The translations under genes and the position numbers were made by a program. This document shows positions 18,216 through 28,900 of a stretch of DNA of 64,000 nucleotides, piece after piece. Within the stretch, counting starts at the first letter, position 1; every line of letters begins with the position of its first letter. The DNA is taken from positions 124,001-188,000 of the forward strand of contig NZ_VYKL01000018.1 of NCBI RefSeq assembly GCF_008710145.1, given 5' to 3'. This DNA is from Niallia endozanthoxylica. GTDB taxonomy: Bacteria; Bacillota; Bacilli; Bacillales; Cytobacillaceae. The notes below the pieces were generated by a model. The model saw only the letters and a program-made list of their open reading frames with translations, ran no database searches and was not told where the DNA came from.

Positions 18216-21164
18216 CTAACTTACCGTTTCTTTCACAAAAACAACATACATATTACAGTTTGTTTCGTTTGTTTCATCCTGATTTCCGCCAAGGGTGAGA
18301 GTTGTCCCAGCCTGTACGGTTTGTTGAAACACAGTGTGAAGTGTTTCATCCACAATGACTTTCCGTTTCGTTTCATTAAAATCTTCTAGTAACCATTCTG
18401 GACGGCTTAGACGGTCATCATGGGCAATATAGACATCCGCCTCTTTAGTTACGGTAAAGTGAATAAGATCCAAGGCTTTATAGTTCTTTTCATTATTGGC
18501 TAACTGGATGTAGTCACTGCCAAGGATTGGTTCCATTAGAAATTGAAATTCATATTCCCGGTCAATGAAAATGCGGTCACCAATATTAACAGTTCCTTTT
18601 ACCCCGCCCACTTCTTCGATTCCTGAGTAAGAAAAATCTGTAATGAGCTGGGATTCCTCTGCCTCGGTTTCCGCAAGCGGCGAGGATTCACTAGGACCAT
18701 TTCCAATCGGCGGCTCTTCTCCAAGTTTCCCTTCTTGAAGACTAGGTAGTTCCGTTGATAAACCATGTTCGATTGGAACAGGGATAGATTCAACACTAAT
18801 CGAGTCTGTTTTAAGCCCGTCTACCACAGCTGTTATCTGGATTACTCCAACAGTGAGGGTGGAGCGGATAGCCACGCGATTAATTCCTGCTTCAATATCC
18901 AAGTACGTGTGATTTGTGCTACCTTCTTTTCCGCTATTATAGCCGCCCCGCCAAATGGCTGGTCCTTCGATAGTGAAATCAATGTGGCCTTCAAAGATAG
19001 GAACACGATTTCCGTCTGCATCTACCACTTCGGCATCAAGTAAAACAATATCTGAACCGTTCGCTTTAAACCCTTCCGGACCAGTGATAGGTGTAAGCTT
19101 AACGGCTGCTGCCTCTCCGGTCGTTTTCTTTTCCTGTACTGCGATTCCTTCTTTATTTTGATTATAGGCTAGGGCTTTAATGGTTCCGGATTCCCAGTGA
19201 ATTTTTTCAAAAGTAAATAGATACGAATGGCTCTTCGAACCGAAGCCTTGCGAGACACCGTTCACAAACAGTTCCACTTCGTCAGCATTGGACATGACGT
19301 AGATGTCTTTAACTGTTCCTTCCTTGTAGTTCCAGTGCCCAATGATGTGGACTTGCGGGTCTTCCCGATAGATTGTTTTTGTTGTAAAAAAAGCCTCCTT
19401 TGGGAGCATGACGCCATCGACTTGACCGCTTACTCGAGAAACCTCGGAATACACACGTCCATGTGATGTGGAATCAGAAAAAATCCAATTGGCTCCGCCG
19501 CAGTGAGCTGGGTGGCTAATTTTCTCAAAATGTTTTGCCTGATTTTTAGCAAATTCCTCTGAAGTCAGGTTATACGCTGAACCAGGTGATGTTTCATAAT
19601 TTTCATATCCTGGAGTATACCTGTCCCACACTCGCCTTGCTGCTTCTTCGCGGTTATATTCGCCTTCCACAATCGGCTTTCCTTTGCTTTTTAATTCCCA
19701 GCTTCCTTCTGTACCAATGGAGACATCAATATAATCCGCCATCGTCAGGTTGCTTCTCCTATGAGCATAGGCGCGCATTCCGTTTGGATCCCACGTATCG
19801 GCAATGGCTCTTAACGTCTTCGCTTCCGGCTCTGGAACACTTTGGTTTCCACCCTCCCAGATTAAAATCGAGGGATGGTTTCGAAAATAAATAATCATAT
19901 CACGGAAGGCTTGTGCACGAATTTTGTACGCGACATCACTGTAAACACCGCCAACCGTGCTTCCTTCGCCGTCCACTCCAGGCTGAATCGTGATAAGACC
20001 GTACTTATCCGCAAGTTCGATATCTACCGGTGCGCCAGCTGAGTGTCCCCAGCGAATGAAGTTTCCACCGGCGTCTTTCATTAAGTCAAACATAAAGCCA
20101 TGCATCCAGTTTGGATAAGCCGCTCCGAGTCCAGCCCATTCATTTGTTGGTCTTTGCCCCCAACCTTTCAATTTTAGAGGCTGGCCATTGATGAAAAATC
20201 CTTGGTCACTGGTGAACTCAAATGTTCGAATGCCAAGCGGAGTTTCCGTATCATCGGTTAATTCCCCTTCTGTGTACAGCTTCGTTTTAACTGTATAAAC
20301 ATAAGGATATTGAGGAGACCATCGGTGCGGGTGCTTCATCTGTGCGTCTGAACGGAAGAGAATCTTTTTTCCTGCTTCGACAATCCTCGTATCTTTCATT
20401 GACAGGACGATGTTTCCGTCTCGGTCAAAAACGTCTGATACACAATCCACCTGTTTGGCCGTGTCATACTCATTGGCAACTTCTGCTTCTACTGTTATCG
20501 TTGCCGTATTATCCGTTATATCTGAGGCATACACATACGTTCCCTGTGTCTTTAAGAAACTATATAAAGGCAGTGTGATATGCAATTTATCTTTTAGATG
20601 AAGATATACATTTCGCCACAGACCGCCATGGGTCGGATGCCAGTGAGAATCGTGCCAGCTTAAAACATCGTCCGTTCCTTCCGCTTTATAAGGGAAAGTA
20701 TTATCGACCATCACGGCTAGTACGTTTTCTTTGTCGGTTCCAAAATGTATATACGGGGTTAAATCATACCCAAAGGGAATAAAGCCATTTTCGCTTTTTC
20801 CTTCTAGTTTTTTCCCGTTGATATACACATCAGCTGCTTGACGAGCCCCTTCAAATTCAATGAAAACCTTCTTACCCTTGTCTATCTCTTCTAATTGAAA
20901 AGTTTTTCGATACCAGGTTTTCCCCGTGTACATGCTGCGTTCGCCGTTATGGCCGCCTTCCATAAAATTATCGAACGTATCCTTATCGTTAAAGGTGTGA
21001 GGAAGACTAACCGTTTCCCAATTTGAATCGTCAAAATGGGGATTACTTGCTTCATTTACATCCTCTTTTATAAACTTCCATGCTGTATTTAAGTTGAATT
21101 TATGTTGATTTTTCATTTTTTCTATTTGGTGACTTGGTGAATTGTGGACTATTTTTTGAGTCAA
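18216..21164 (-). CDS. Glycoside hydrolase family 2 protein (beta-galactosidase-like)
   Basis: About 982 residues long. Domains: jelly-roll sugar-binding domain (about 25-180, with WYRKTF and GGLWRNVYL), immunoglobulin-like domain (190-295), TIM barrel (about 300-590), then further beta domains to the C-terminus. The nucleophile region is KPIVEGEYN (Glu about 501). At the acid/base site the usual W-S-x-G-N-E is WEGGNQ (about 437), Gln in place of Glu (see findings). Cytoplasmic: no signal peptide. The frame is open to 21239, but the TTG at 21162-21164 has an AGGAGG site ten bases upstream and is preferred; an internal ATG at 21116 lacks one. Substrate is not certain; beta-galactoside or a related glycoside. 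Confidence 0.87.
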   Translation of the reverse strand: MTQKIVHNSPSHQIEKMKNQHKFNLNTAWKFIKEDVNEASNPHFDDSNWETVSLPHTFNDKDTFDNFMEGGHNGERSMYTGKTWYRKTFQLEEIDKGKKVFIEFEGARQAADVYINGKKLEGKSENGFIPFGYDLTPYIHFGTDKENVLAVMVDNTFPYKAEGTDDVLSWHDSHWHPTHGGLWRNVYLHLKDKLHITLPLYSFLKTQGTYVYASDITDNTATITVEAEVANEYDTAKQVDCVSDVFDRDGNIVLSMKDTRIVEAGKKILFRSDAQMKHPHRWSPQYPYVYTVKTKLYTEGELTDDTETPLGIRTFEFTSDQGFFINGQPLKLKGWGQRPTNEWAGLGAAYPNWMHGFMFDLMKDAGGNFIRWGHSAGAPVDIELADKYGLITIQPGVDGEGSTVGGVYSDVAYKIRAQAFRDMIIYFRNHPSILIWEGGNQSVPEPEAKTLRAIADTWDPNGMRAYAHRRSNLTMADYIDVSIGTEGSWELKSKGKPIVEGEYNREEAARRVWDRYTPGYENYETSPGSAYNLTSEEFAKNQAKHFEKISHPAHCGGANWIFSDSTSHGRVYSEVSRVSGQVDGVMLPKEAFFTTKTIYREDPQVHIIGHWNYKEGTVKDIYVMSNADEVELFVNGVSQGFGSKSHSYLFTFEKIHWESGTIKALAYNQNKEGIAVQEKKTTGEAAAVKLTPITGPEGFKANGSDIVLLDAEVVDADGNRVPIFEGHIDFTIEGPAIWRGGYNSGKEGSTNHTYLDIEAGINRVAIRSTLTVGVIQITAVVDGLKTDSISVESIPVPIEHGLSTELPSLQEGKLGEEPPIGNGPSESSPLAETEAEESQLITDFSYSGIEEVGGVKGTVNIGDRIFIDREYEFQFLMEPILGSDYIQLANNEKNYKALDLIHFTVTKEADVYIAHDDRLSRPEWLLEDFNETKRKVIVDETLHTVFQQTVQAGTTLTLGGNQDETNETNCNMYVVFVKETVS

Positions 21165-21395
21165 CCCTATGAAGCCTCCTTTATTGGATTGTGTCCATTT
21201 CAGGAAATAAACCCAATCGATGTAAACCCTTACATTCAAGATTAACCTGCCTTGTTTGATGTAAGGTTAACCCTATTTTAATCAGTAAAAGAGAAAAAAG
21301 CGTTAGACCAAATAGCTGAATTTCACCTAAAACTTGACTGAGATGGCTATTTAAGAAAGTAGGAACGGGTTAATTTACTTCCTTCATATAAAAAC
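21165..21395. promoter_or_regulatory. Upstream region of the GH2 gene with a dyad
   Basis: No separate gene is seen. The 7-base arms TTAACCT (21242-21248) and AGGTTAA (21264-21270), 15 bases apart, could be an operator for the AraC-type regulator. This is a weak suggestion from symmetry alone. Confidence 0.3.
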
Positions 21396-21435
21396 AAAAA
21401 GACTGAAGGGATTTTACTTTCCCTTCAGTCTTTTT
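21396..21435. terminator. Terminator after the GGDEF-EAL gene
   Basis: A 15-bp inverted repeat (21396-21410 and 21421-21435) with A5/T5 ends lies about 55 bp beyond the stop at 21491. It can also stop plus-strand transcription. Confidence 0.75.
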
Positions 21436-21490
21436 ATGATTCTGTTCCATTGCAATGTCAAAAATAAACAAAGAGATTTCAAAAACTAGA

Positions 21491-23164
21491 CTATACAAAA
21501 CTACTTAATAAGAATCTAGATTGCATCTCTTCACTAGGTATTGGCTTACTTAAATAATAGCCTTGTATCATTCCTATTCCAAGAGAACGGACGATATTTA
21601 ATTGTTCTTCTTCTTCCACCCCTTCAGCAACTACCGTTAAACCTCTGCTGTGTGCAATACTACTAACGGATTTTACAATCTCTTTTTTAGTTTTATTGGT
21701 AATATCGTTAATAAACGATTTATCAATCTTGACAGAGTCGATTGGAAGAGTACTCAAGTAGCTAAGCGAAGAATAGCCCGTTCCAAAATCATCTAATGAT
21801 ATGTTAACACCGAAATCTTGTAACTCTTTTAGTTTATTAAGTGTATCTGTCAAATTTGTAATGGCCATGCTTTCTGTAATCTCTAATGTTAAATATTGCG
21901 GATTCAGCTCCGTTTGAGACGTTATTTCTTTAATCACTTCCACAATAGTATTGCTTATCAGTTGCTGGTTCGATAAATTGACTGAGATAGAAAGATCATG
22001 TCCCTGATCTCTCCACAGTTTCGTTTGTTTACATGCTTCCTTTAACACCCATTCACCAATGGGAACGATTAAACCTGTTTCTTCGGCTATCGGGATAAAT
22101 TCAGCAGGAGACATAAATCCTTTATCAGGATGATGCCAGCGCAACAATGCTTCTACCGCGACGATTCGGTTTGTTTGTAAATCAAGCTGCGGCTGATAGT
22201 ATACTTCTAATTCATTCTTTAATAAAGCTTTTCTTAGGTCATTTTCTAACAGCAATTTAGTTGAAATTTCCTCATTCATCGCTTTGTTGAAGAATTTGTA
22301 ATTATTGCGTCCTGTTTCTTTTACTTTGTACATGGCCAAATCGGCATACTTAATTAATGTTTCAGCATCCATTCCATCCCCTGGAAAACAACTAATTCCC
22401 ATGCTAAGGGTACAGTGAATCTCTTTTCCATCCAAATTAAACGGGGATGACAGGTATTGAAGGATTTTTTTCACAGTTACCTCTGCCCCATCAGGAGATA
22501 CATCCTTCAGCAAAAGAATAAACTCATCGCCCCCTTGTCGAGAGACAATGTCCTTATCTTCTACTGCACTGACAATTCGTCTAGATGCTTCCTCTAGAAG
22601 AAGATCCCCGATTCTATGACCATAAGTATCATTGATCATTTTAAAGCGGTCAAGATCAATAAACATAACAGCTAACTGTTGTCTGTTCTCCTTTGCTTCT
22701 GTAATGGCCTGCTCCATTTGAATGTTGAAATAATTTCGATTGGTCAACCCTGTCAGCGTATCATATTGAGCTAGATAGAGGATCTCTTTGTTTGCTTTCT
22801 CTAATTCTTCCGTGCTGGGAATACTAAGAAGCTTAGGCATAAGCAACCAAATCAATATGGCTGTTATTATAGATATGGTTGATGTTAGTGCTGCTGCGAT
22901 AGTTGTAAGAGGATTCAAATGTTTAAATGAGACTATATAGGGTAGAACGTGCAATAAATGAGTAATCCCGCATAATAGAATAAACAGAGTAAAACAGATA
23001 TAAATCCATTTAAATTTAAGCTGCTTCCGTTTCCTAACAAAAACTAAAATGGCGATAGGTATGGTGAAATAAGCAAGACTAGTTAATAAATCAAAAATAA
23101 TCTTGATTGGAATATGCGACGTATGTATAGAAGCAATTACTAGGTTGTTTACTATTTGACTCAT
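21491..23164 (-). CDS. Membrane GGDEF-EAL cyclic-di-GMP protein with ethylene-receptor-like N-terminal domain
   Basis: From the ATG at 23164 (AAAGGAG upstream; an in-frame TTG at 23194 lacks a site) the protein has 557 residues. Residues ~20-120 form three membrane helices with FDLLTSLAYFTIP and FILLCGITHLLHVL. Asp25, Tyr32, Ile62, Cys65 and His69 stand at the spacing of the copper and ethylene-binding residues of plant ETR1-type receptors. A GGDEF domain follows (intact GGDEF near 211; the upstream inhibitory-site Arg is replaced by Glu), then an EAL domain (VEALLRW near 335, LDDFGTGYSSL, EGVE) with the residues expected of a working phosphodiesterase. It probably adjusts c-di-GMP in response to a small ligand. 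Monocistronic. Confidence 0.88.
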   Translation of the reverse strand: MSQIVNNLVIASIHTSHIPIKIIFDLLTSLAYFTIPIAILVFVRKRKQLKFKWIYICFTLFILLCGITHLLHVLPYIVSFKHLNPLTTIAAALTSTISIITAILIWLLMPKLLSIPSTEELEKANKEILYLAQYDTLTGLTNRNYFNIQMEQAITEAKENRQQLAVMFIDLDRFKMINDTYGHRIGDLLLEEASRRIVSAVEDKDIVSRQGGDEFILLLKDVSPDGAEVTVKKILQYLSSPFNLDGKEIHCTLSMGISCFPGDGMDAETLIKYADLAMYKVKETGRNNYKFFNKAMNEEISTKLLLENDLRKALLKNELEVYYQPQLDLQTNRIVAVEALLRWHHPDKGFMSPAEFIPIAEETGLIVPIGEWVLKEACKQTKLWRDQGHDLSISVNLSNQQLISNTIVEVIKEITSQTELNPQYLTLEITESMAITNLTDTLNKLKELQDFGVNISLDDFGTGYSSLSYLSTLPIDSVKIDKSFINDITNKTKKEIVKSVSSIAHSRGLTVVAEGVEEEEQLNIVRSLGIGMIQGYYLSKPIPSEEMQSRFLLSSFV

Positions 23165-24153
23165 TATACTATGTTCTCCTTTGGGGATGTTCAAGTCAGT
23201 AATTATGCTAAAGTAATAAATTTATGGTTGTAAAATGGTTTCTTTTATAAATTAAATGAACGACAAAATATTATTCCTAAATATTTTATTGCTTAATTAT
23301 ATGGAATGATTAAATGTACATGCCCTTTTAAATACAGTTAAATCATAGTTAAAATGGTAACCAAATTTTTTTATCTGTTTTTTGCGGTTTATAGGAAATA
23401 TTTACTATTATATTATAATAACTTAACATATTTATATAGCCTTTGTATTCATTTATGTCATCTTCTTTTCTAGAACTTTGAGTTTTTATATTCAATAATT
23501 GAATGATTGACTCCGAGTTTTGTAGTGATACAATCATATGAAATCAAAAGGCTCAGCTTATTGATTAGCTTAACAACAATGATTCTCTCTGTTTTTAAAG
23601 TATGTGTTGAAAGAGCGTAGTTAATAGTAGAAGAAATCGCTGCTGACATTGATAGTTAATTGCGGAAAAAAAGGTTCGCAGGATCGGAATTTCAATTTAA
23701 TATTTTGCAAAATATTAAATTTCCTACAGGCTTTTGTTCATTTCATTGGTATGATTGTTGAAAGACATTGAGTCACAAGAAGGAGTTGTTTTATCTTCGG
23801 CTTCTGTAATTAATTATAGAACCATATAGAAAAAAAGTTCAACCGGCAATATATGACTGACTTTATAAGTCCTTTATAATGGAGTAGTCAGGTGGTACCC
23901 GTCTAAATCCACTAATATAGGACATCTTACATGGACAAGATGATACGAAAAAATGAACGACAGTATCATTCCTAAATTTTGTTTAATTTCATGTTTCTGT
24001 TTGTCCATTCTTCCTTTATGGTAGTAAGATTCCCCCCTGCTCATCAATAACCGTATGTGAAAGTATGGTTGAGATAAAGAGAATGAGTGTAACAGGACTG
24101 GAGATTATCCATAAATTAATATGGTTCATAAGACCAGATTAATTAACTTGGGG
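23165..24153. other. Long gene-free region before the asnA pseudogene
   Basis: Nearly 1 kb without a convincing gene. A perfect 28-nt AT-rich palindrome lies at 23694-23721 and a T-box-like motif at 23886-23903. A hairpin-like stretch at about 24045-24074 (ataaccgtat / gtatggtt) loosely recalls a group II intron domain V but is too short and imperfect to call. A 62-codon minus-strand frame at 23349-23537 has no ribosome binding site and was not accepted. Confidence 0.5.
23886..23903 (+). promoter_or_regulatory. Possible degenerate T-box motif of the asnA leader
   Basis: The bases AGTCAGGTGGTACCCG resemble the T-box core AGGGTGGNACCGCG, which pairs with the tRNA acceptor end; asnA genes of Bacilli are often under tRNA-Asn T-box control. 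I could not find a convincing specifier loop or a matching terminator, and the motif is about 250 bases from the asnA start. It is probably a decayed leader. Confidence 0.35.
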
Positions 24154-25176
24154 ATGGTTACAATCAATAAAACATTAGTTATACCCAATGGATACAAATC
24201 TAAGCTTGATTTAAGACATACAGAAATGGCGATTAATCAGATAAAAAATCATTTTGAAGGTGAACTTTCAAGCTCGCTAAATTTACTAAAGGTATCGGCA
24301 CCATTACTAGTCATTGAGGATCGGGGAATAAATGATAACTTGAATGGCGTTGAGCGAATGGTTTCTTTTGAAGCTTTAGATATTAATAATAAACAAATTG
24401 AAATCGTTCAATCATTGGCAAAGTGGAAAAGAATGGCCCTTGCTAGATACGGCTTTGTCCTTGGTGAAGGACTTTACACAAATATGATTGTCATAAGGAG
24501 AGATGAACAGTTAGATAATCTGCACTCCGTGTATGTTGATCAATGGGACTAGGAGAAAGTCATCTCTAAGGAGCAGCGCAACCTAACTACATTAATAACT
24601 GAAGTACAAAAAATCTATAAAGCTATAAAATCAACCGAAAGCTACTTGTATCAATTTCATCCTGAACTTAAGCCTGTATTACCGGATGAAATTTACTTTA
24701 CGACAACCCAGGAACTTGAGGACTTGTACCCTGATCTCACTCCAAAGCAAAGGGAAGATAGAGTCACCCAAAAATATGGTGCAGTATTTATCATGCAAAT
24801 TGAAGGGCTATTACGTTCTGGAAAAAAGCACGATGGACGTTCACCGGATTATGATGATTGGACGCTAAATGGAGATATTCTATTTTGGAATCCTATTTTA
24901 GAAAGAGCGATTGAAATTTCTTCAATGGGTATTAGAGTAGATGAAAAAACACTGTTAAAACAACTAGCTCTTGCTCACAATGAGGATTGAAGAGTATTAG
25001 AGTATCATCAATCCATACTAAATGGCAGCCTTCCTTATACCATAGGCGGAGGAATAGGTCAGTCTAGATTGTGCATGTTCTTACTAAAGAAAGCACATAT
25101 TGGTGAAGTTCAAGCTTCTGTATGGAATGATCAAATAGTTAAGGATTGCAGAGAAAACCATATTAATTTGATGTAA
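24154..25176 (+). pseudogene. asnA: Aspartate-ammonia ligase (asparagine synthetase A) with two in-frame stops
   Basis: One continuous frame of about 340 codons encodes AsnA, which makes asparagine from aspartate and ammonia. Recognisable segments are VIPNGYKSKL, the SLAKWKRMAL signature, GEGLYTNM, LHSVYVDQWD, PDEIYFTTTQELEDLYPDL, HDGRSPDYDDW, LNGDILFWNP, SSMGIRVDE and GGGIGQSRL. The frame is interrupted by TAG at 24550-24552, where AsnA has Trp after DQWD, and by TGA at 24988-24990, where AsnA has Arg (TGG to TAG and CGA to TGA are single changes). There is no frameshift, so inactivation looks recent. A terminator follows at 25358. Confidence 0.9.
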
Positions 25177-25587
25177 TAAGGTACATCAGAAAAATCCATG
25201 AAGGGTCTTTCTTTTATAAGATTTATCATCTCCCCGATAACCTCCTACAGTAAGAGAGACGTAAAATGTCCCGCTGTTAAGGGGGATTTGTTACAATTTG
25301 CAGATTGAGCATAAATCAAAATAACCACTTTTTTTATGCAAAGTAGAAAAGTACAAAAGGCTGTCCAAATGTCAAGAATACGGTCTTTTTGGACAGCCTC
25401 TCCAACTAGGTACTAGTTAATAGATAAAAATATTGATACTTTTCTTCTTTTTCCTTATATTTTATAAAAACCTAGGTCAAACATTAACATTACTGTTGTT
25501 TTTTACCCAGGACATTAGTCTCCAAAATACCGTACCATCTATTCTAAATGCAGTTGTTACGATATCCCCCTGCCAAAGTTGAGTTTT
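25177..25587. other. Intergenic region with the asnA terminator
   Basis: No gene is seen. A strong hairpin at 25358-25399 (listed separately) is the only clear element. Confidence 0.5.
25358..25399. terminator. Rho-independent terminator, 12-bp stem
   Basis: Arms 25358-25369 and 25388-25399 are exactly complementary with A- and T-rich flanks. It probably ended the asnA transcript and may also stop the minus-strand cassette from 42219 if that reads this far. Confidence 0.65.
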
Positions 25588-25863
25588 TTAAGTGAAAAAT
25601 TTAAAAATAGAACTTGCACCGATACCTGCGGCTAAGAGGAGCATAGCCACACCCCCGCACCCTTGGCGTTCAGCTAGGTCCTCTGCATATTCTTTTGAGC
25701 AATGTCTACATAGAGTGTAACCCATCCTTTTAGCCTCTTCTTCTTTCACTTTTCTAGCTGCAGTTGTCCCCTTTAGGATCCGGGCTGTCGTTGGGCAATC
25801 ATCATCAAAATAGTGATAGTATTTACCTGTTCTCGTTATATAGACTTCATCACCATGGTGCAT
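25588..25863 (-). CDS. Small zinc-ribbon-like protein with C-terminal membrane helix
   Basis: The 91-residue protein has TRTGKYYHYFDDDC (His and Cys) and CRHC about 30 residues later, the layout of a small treble-clef/zinc-ribbon module known from Ada-like and excalibur-like domains. The C-terminus has a single hydrophobic stretch (GVAMLLLAAGIGASS) preceding a short basic tail, consistent with a tail anchor. It is the last gene on the same strand, 101 bp after the giant helicase, and could be its small partner. An AAGGAG site lies eleven bases before the ATG. No known function. Confidence 0.65.
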   Translation of the reverse strand: MHHGDEVYITRTGKYYHYFDDDCPTTARILKGTTAARKVKEEEAKRMGYTLCRHCSKEYAEDLAERQGCGGVAMLLLAAGIGASSIFKFFT

Positions 25864-25964
25864 TCCATTTTAAGCTCCTTCATCGTCAAGTTGATGTAAG
25901 ATCCTCACTACTTCGAAACAATCCATCTATTTCATTTCAAAAATTCTGCTATGATCTAAAGCCT

Positions 25965-28900
25965 TTAACTGACTGGTACTTTTTGGGGTTTTTTTTTGCC
26001 ACTTTCTTTTATAAGGTTCATCATTTTCTGCAACTCTTCCCCTTTATTACGCTGCCAAGCTGGTGCAAAGACCCTGTAGATGTTCCAACCCAAATTTTCA
26101 AGTACATTCGGTCGGAGTCGTTCGCGATCCCTTACCGTTTTTCCGCGTCTATATATTTCTCCATCTGTCATAATCCCTAACAGTATTCTTTGATCATCAT
26201 GAGGGTCAACAATAGCCAAATCCACTTTAAATTCAGAGTTTCCGATTTTTTTGATTACTTTATATCCTTTTCCTTCTAACTCAGCTAGAATATCCTGCTC
26301 TAAACTTGATAACCTATCTTCCCTACTAGATGAACCATTATGATTCGAAGCTCTAACTAATTGCCCTTTACTTTCTGCATAAGATAAATATTTTTTTAAT
26401 AATATTGGTCCTTGACTCTTTAACTTTTTGTCTTCAAGATCCTTATCTAAAATACTTGATACTACTTTAATTTCGTATTTTGCACGGGTAATAGCCACGT
26501 TCAATCTGCGTTCTCCCCCTGCCTGAGTAAGTGGTCCAAAGTTATAATGAATACTTCCATCCGCAGCTTTACCAAATCCTATACTAAAGATAATGGTATC
26601 CCTTTCTTCTCCTTGAGAATTTTCTAAGTTCTTAATAAAAAAGGCTTCTTCCTTTTCTTCATCGAAAAATTCCCCATATTGCCTATTGTTTTTCATTTGT
26701 CTTTCCAATTCAGCTCGAATGGCTTCCTCTTGCTTGACATTAAAAGCGATCACACCTAAAGATCTTTCAGGTGAATGTTTGGCATGTTCTAAAACTAGCT
26801 CCACCACTGTTTCAGCTTCCCGCTTATTTGTACCGCTTCTTCCCCGATCATAAATACCATCTTCAACATATACAAGTGAAACACCATTTCTCTTATCATG
26901 AAAAGCACTTGGAAAGGTAATCAGCTCATCGTTATAGATATAATGATTGGAAAAAGCAATTAATGATTCATGCCGGCTACGATAATGCCATTGCAACGGT
27001 TCCGATTTTAAAAACATGGAACATTCATCAAGAATGCTTTCATATATTTCATCATCTCCTCCAGCATGATCATCTTTCTGTCCAATCCCACTAAAAAAGC
27101 TAGATGGCGGTAACTGTTTCCGGTCACCAGCGACAATCAATTGCTTTCCACGAAGAATAGAGCCAATCGCATCTTCCGAACGCACCTGTGACGCTTCATC
27201 AAAAATAACTACATCAAATTGCATTCGCTCCACATCAATAAATTCACTTACAGATAATGGACTCATCATCATACATGGCTTTAAGTGCTGAACTAAGTTT
27301 GGTATCTCCGAAAATAACAAGCGAATGGGTTTATGACTTCGATTTTTTTGAAGTTCCCGTTCTAATACTTGTCTCTCAGGTAAAGCCTGTTTCATTGCAA
27401 CAAAAGTAGACTTTCTTTTTTTCAACACATTATACAAACGATCTTGATTAGAATGAATATAATTGATATCTAGAGAACGAAAATTCTCTATCGTATTTTG
27501 ATGATTTTTCAAACTAAAATGAGCTAAATAAGGCGTTTCCTTATGAATGTACTCAATCAATCGAATGTAAAACTGCTTAAGAAATAAATCAACATATGAA
27601 TATTGATGGTATGACGAAGCAGGGGCCTCTAACAATTGATCTACAAAAGAACTCAAGCCCAATGATTTTGCTTTTTGTTGCAGCTGATTCAATTCGAATA
27701 AACGTTTTAATTCATCGATACGCTTTGCCCATTGGTGTAACTGAGCAATAATCTCCTCTAGCGGTGCGTGATTAAATTGTTCTCCTGAAAACAACCGTTT
27801 ATTGATTGGGAACACATATCCAAGAAATTCTCTAGCCTCTTTACTTTCATCCCAAGTTTGCTTCACTCTAAACAGGTTATTCAATAAGTATTCATAGTCA
27901 TTCGATTCGTTCATAAGGGAATCAATCAGTTTCTCAGAAAGTTCACCTTCAACATAGTCCTTCAACATTTCTACCCATTTAATGGATTCTGTTACGGCTT
28001 CCCAATTTGTATTTACACCATGATACATTTCCCCAAATACCGTTTGATAAAAGGGATCATTTTGTTCTATGAACGCTTCTATTTCTTTTACTTGCTTCAC
28101 TTTGTCAATCACTTCTATTAATTGATTAAATGTACAGGATGATCCATCCGAGATTGAATACTGCATGATACTACTTCTTATATCCAGCCATTCCATCATG
28201 ATATTTTCTATTTTTGTAGACCACTCATGAATATTAATCAGCTGCTGCTTATCAAAATGCCCCTTCATCTGCATAACATAATGATCAAATAACGCCAGAT
28301 TGACTTCTAATTGATTTAACGCTTTGACAAGATGACTTTCTTTCTCTGCTATTTTTATCGGCTGAAAAGGTTCAAGGCAAAGGAATGTATACAGTGAATG
28401 TGTCGATAGCCCTTTTTCTTGGAGAGCATCATAAAGTTTGAAAAAGGATTCGAGACTTCCCTTTAATAAATCCCAATTAATTGAAACACTGTCGATGTCT
28501 ACTCCTAAAGTGTCTTTCCAATCCTCCTTCTTACTCTGTATCATTTCTTGTAAGTATTGAACGGTTTTTATTAGGTTCAGGTCTGAGATGACTTGATCGT
28601 AATTTCTAATGCTTTTACTAAATTGCTGAAAATAGGTTTGATCGGTCTTATATTGCTTTGTTGCAGCAATCACTTGATTTAACCCCTCTAATAATACGAT
28701 TAGATCATCGGTTTCCGTAATGGATGGAAGGGATAGTTTTTCTTGAACCCTATCAAAGTGCTCGAGCACATGACTTAAATAATCTTTCATATTTTTTAAA
28801 GAATAGGATGAAAGTTTATCTCTTTCAAACATAACCTTTTCACTCATTCTCCTGATGGGAATTCCTTCGTCACTTAAACGCTCGCATACTGTAAATACAG

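Noticed and set aside
23349..23537. 62-codon minus-strand frame upstream of the asnA region
   Set aside because: AT-rich, no ribosome binding site, no recognisable motif; read as chance open frame.
24045..24074. Possible group II intron domain V-like hairpin
   Set aside because: Too short and mismatched, with no reverse transcriptase or other intron domain nearby.
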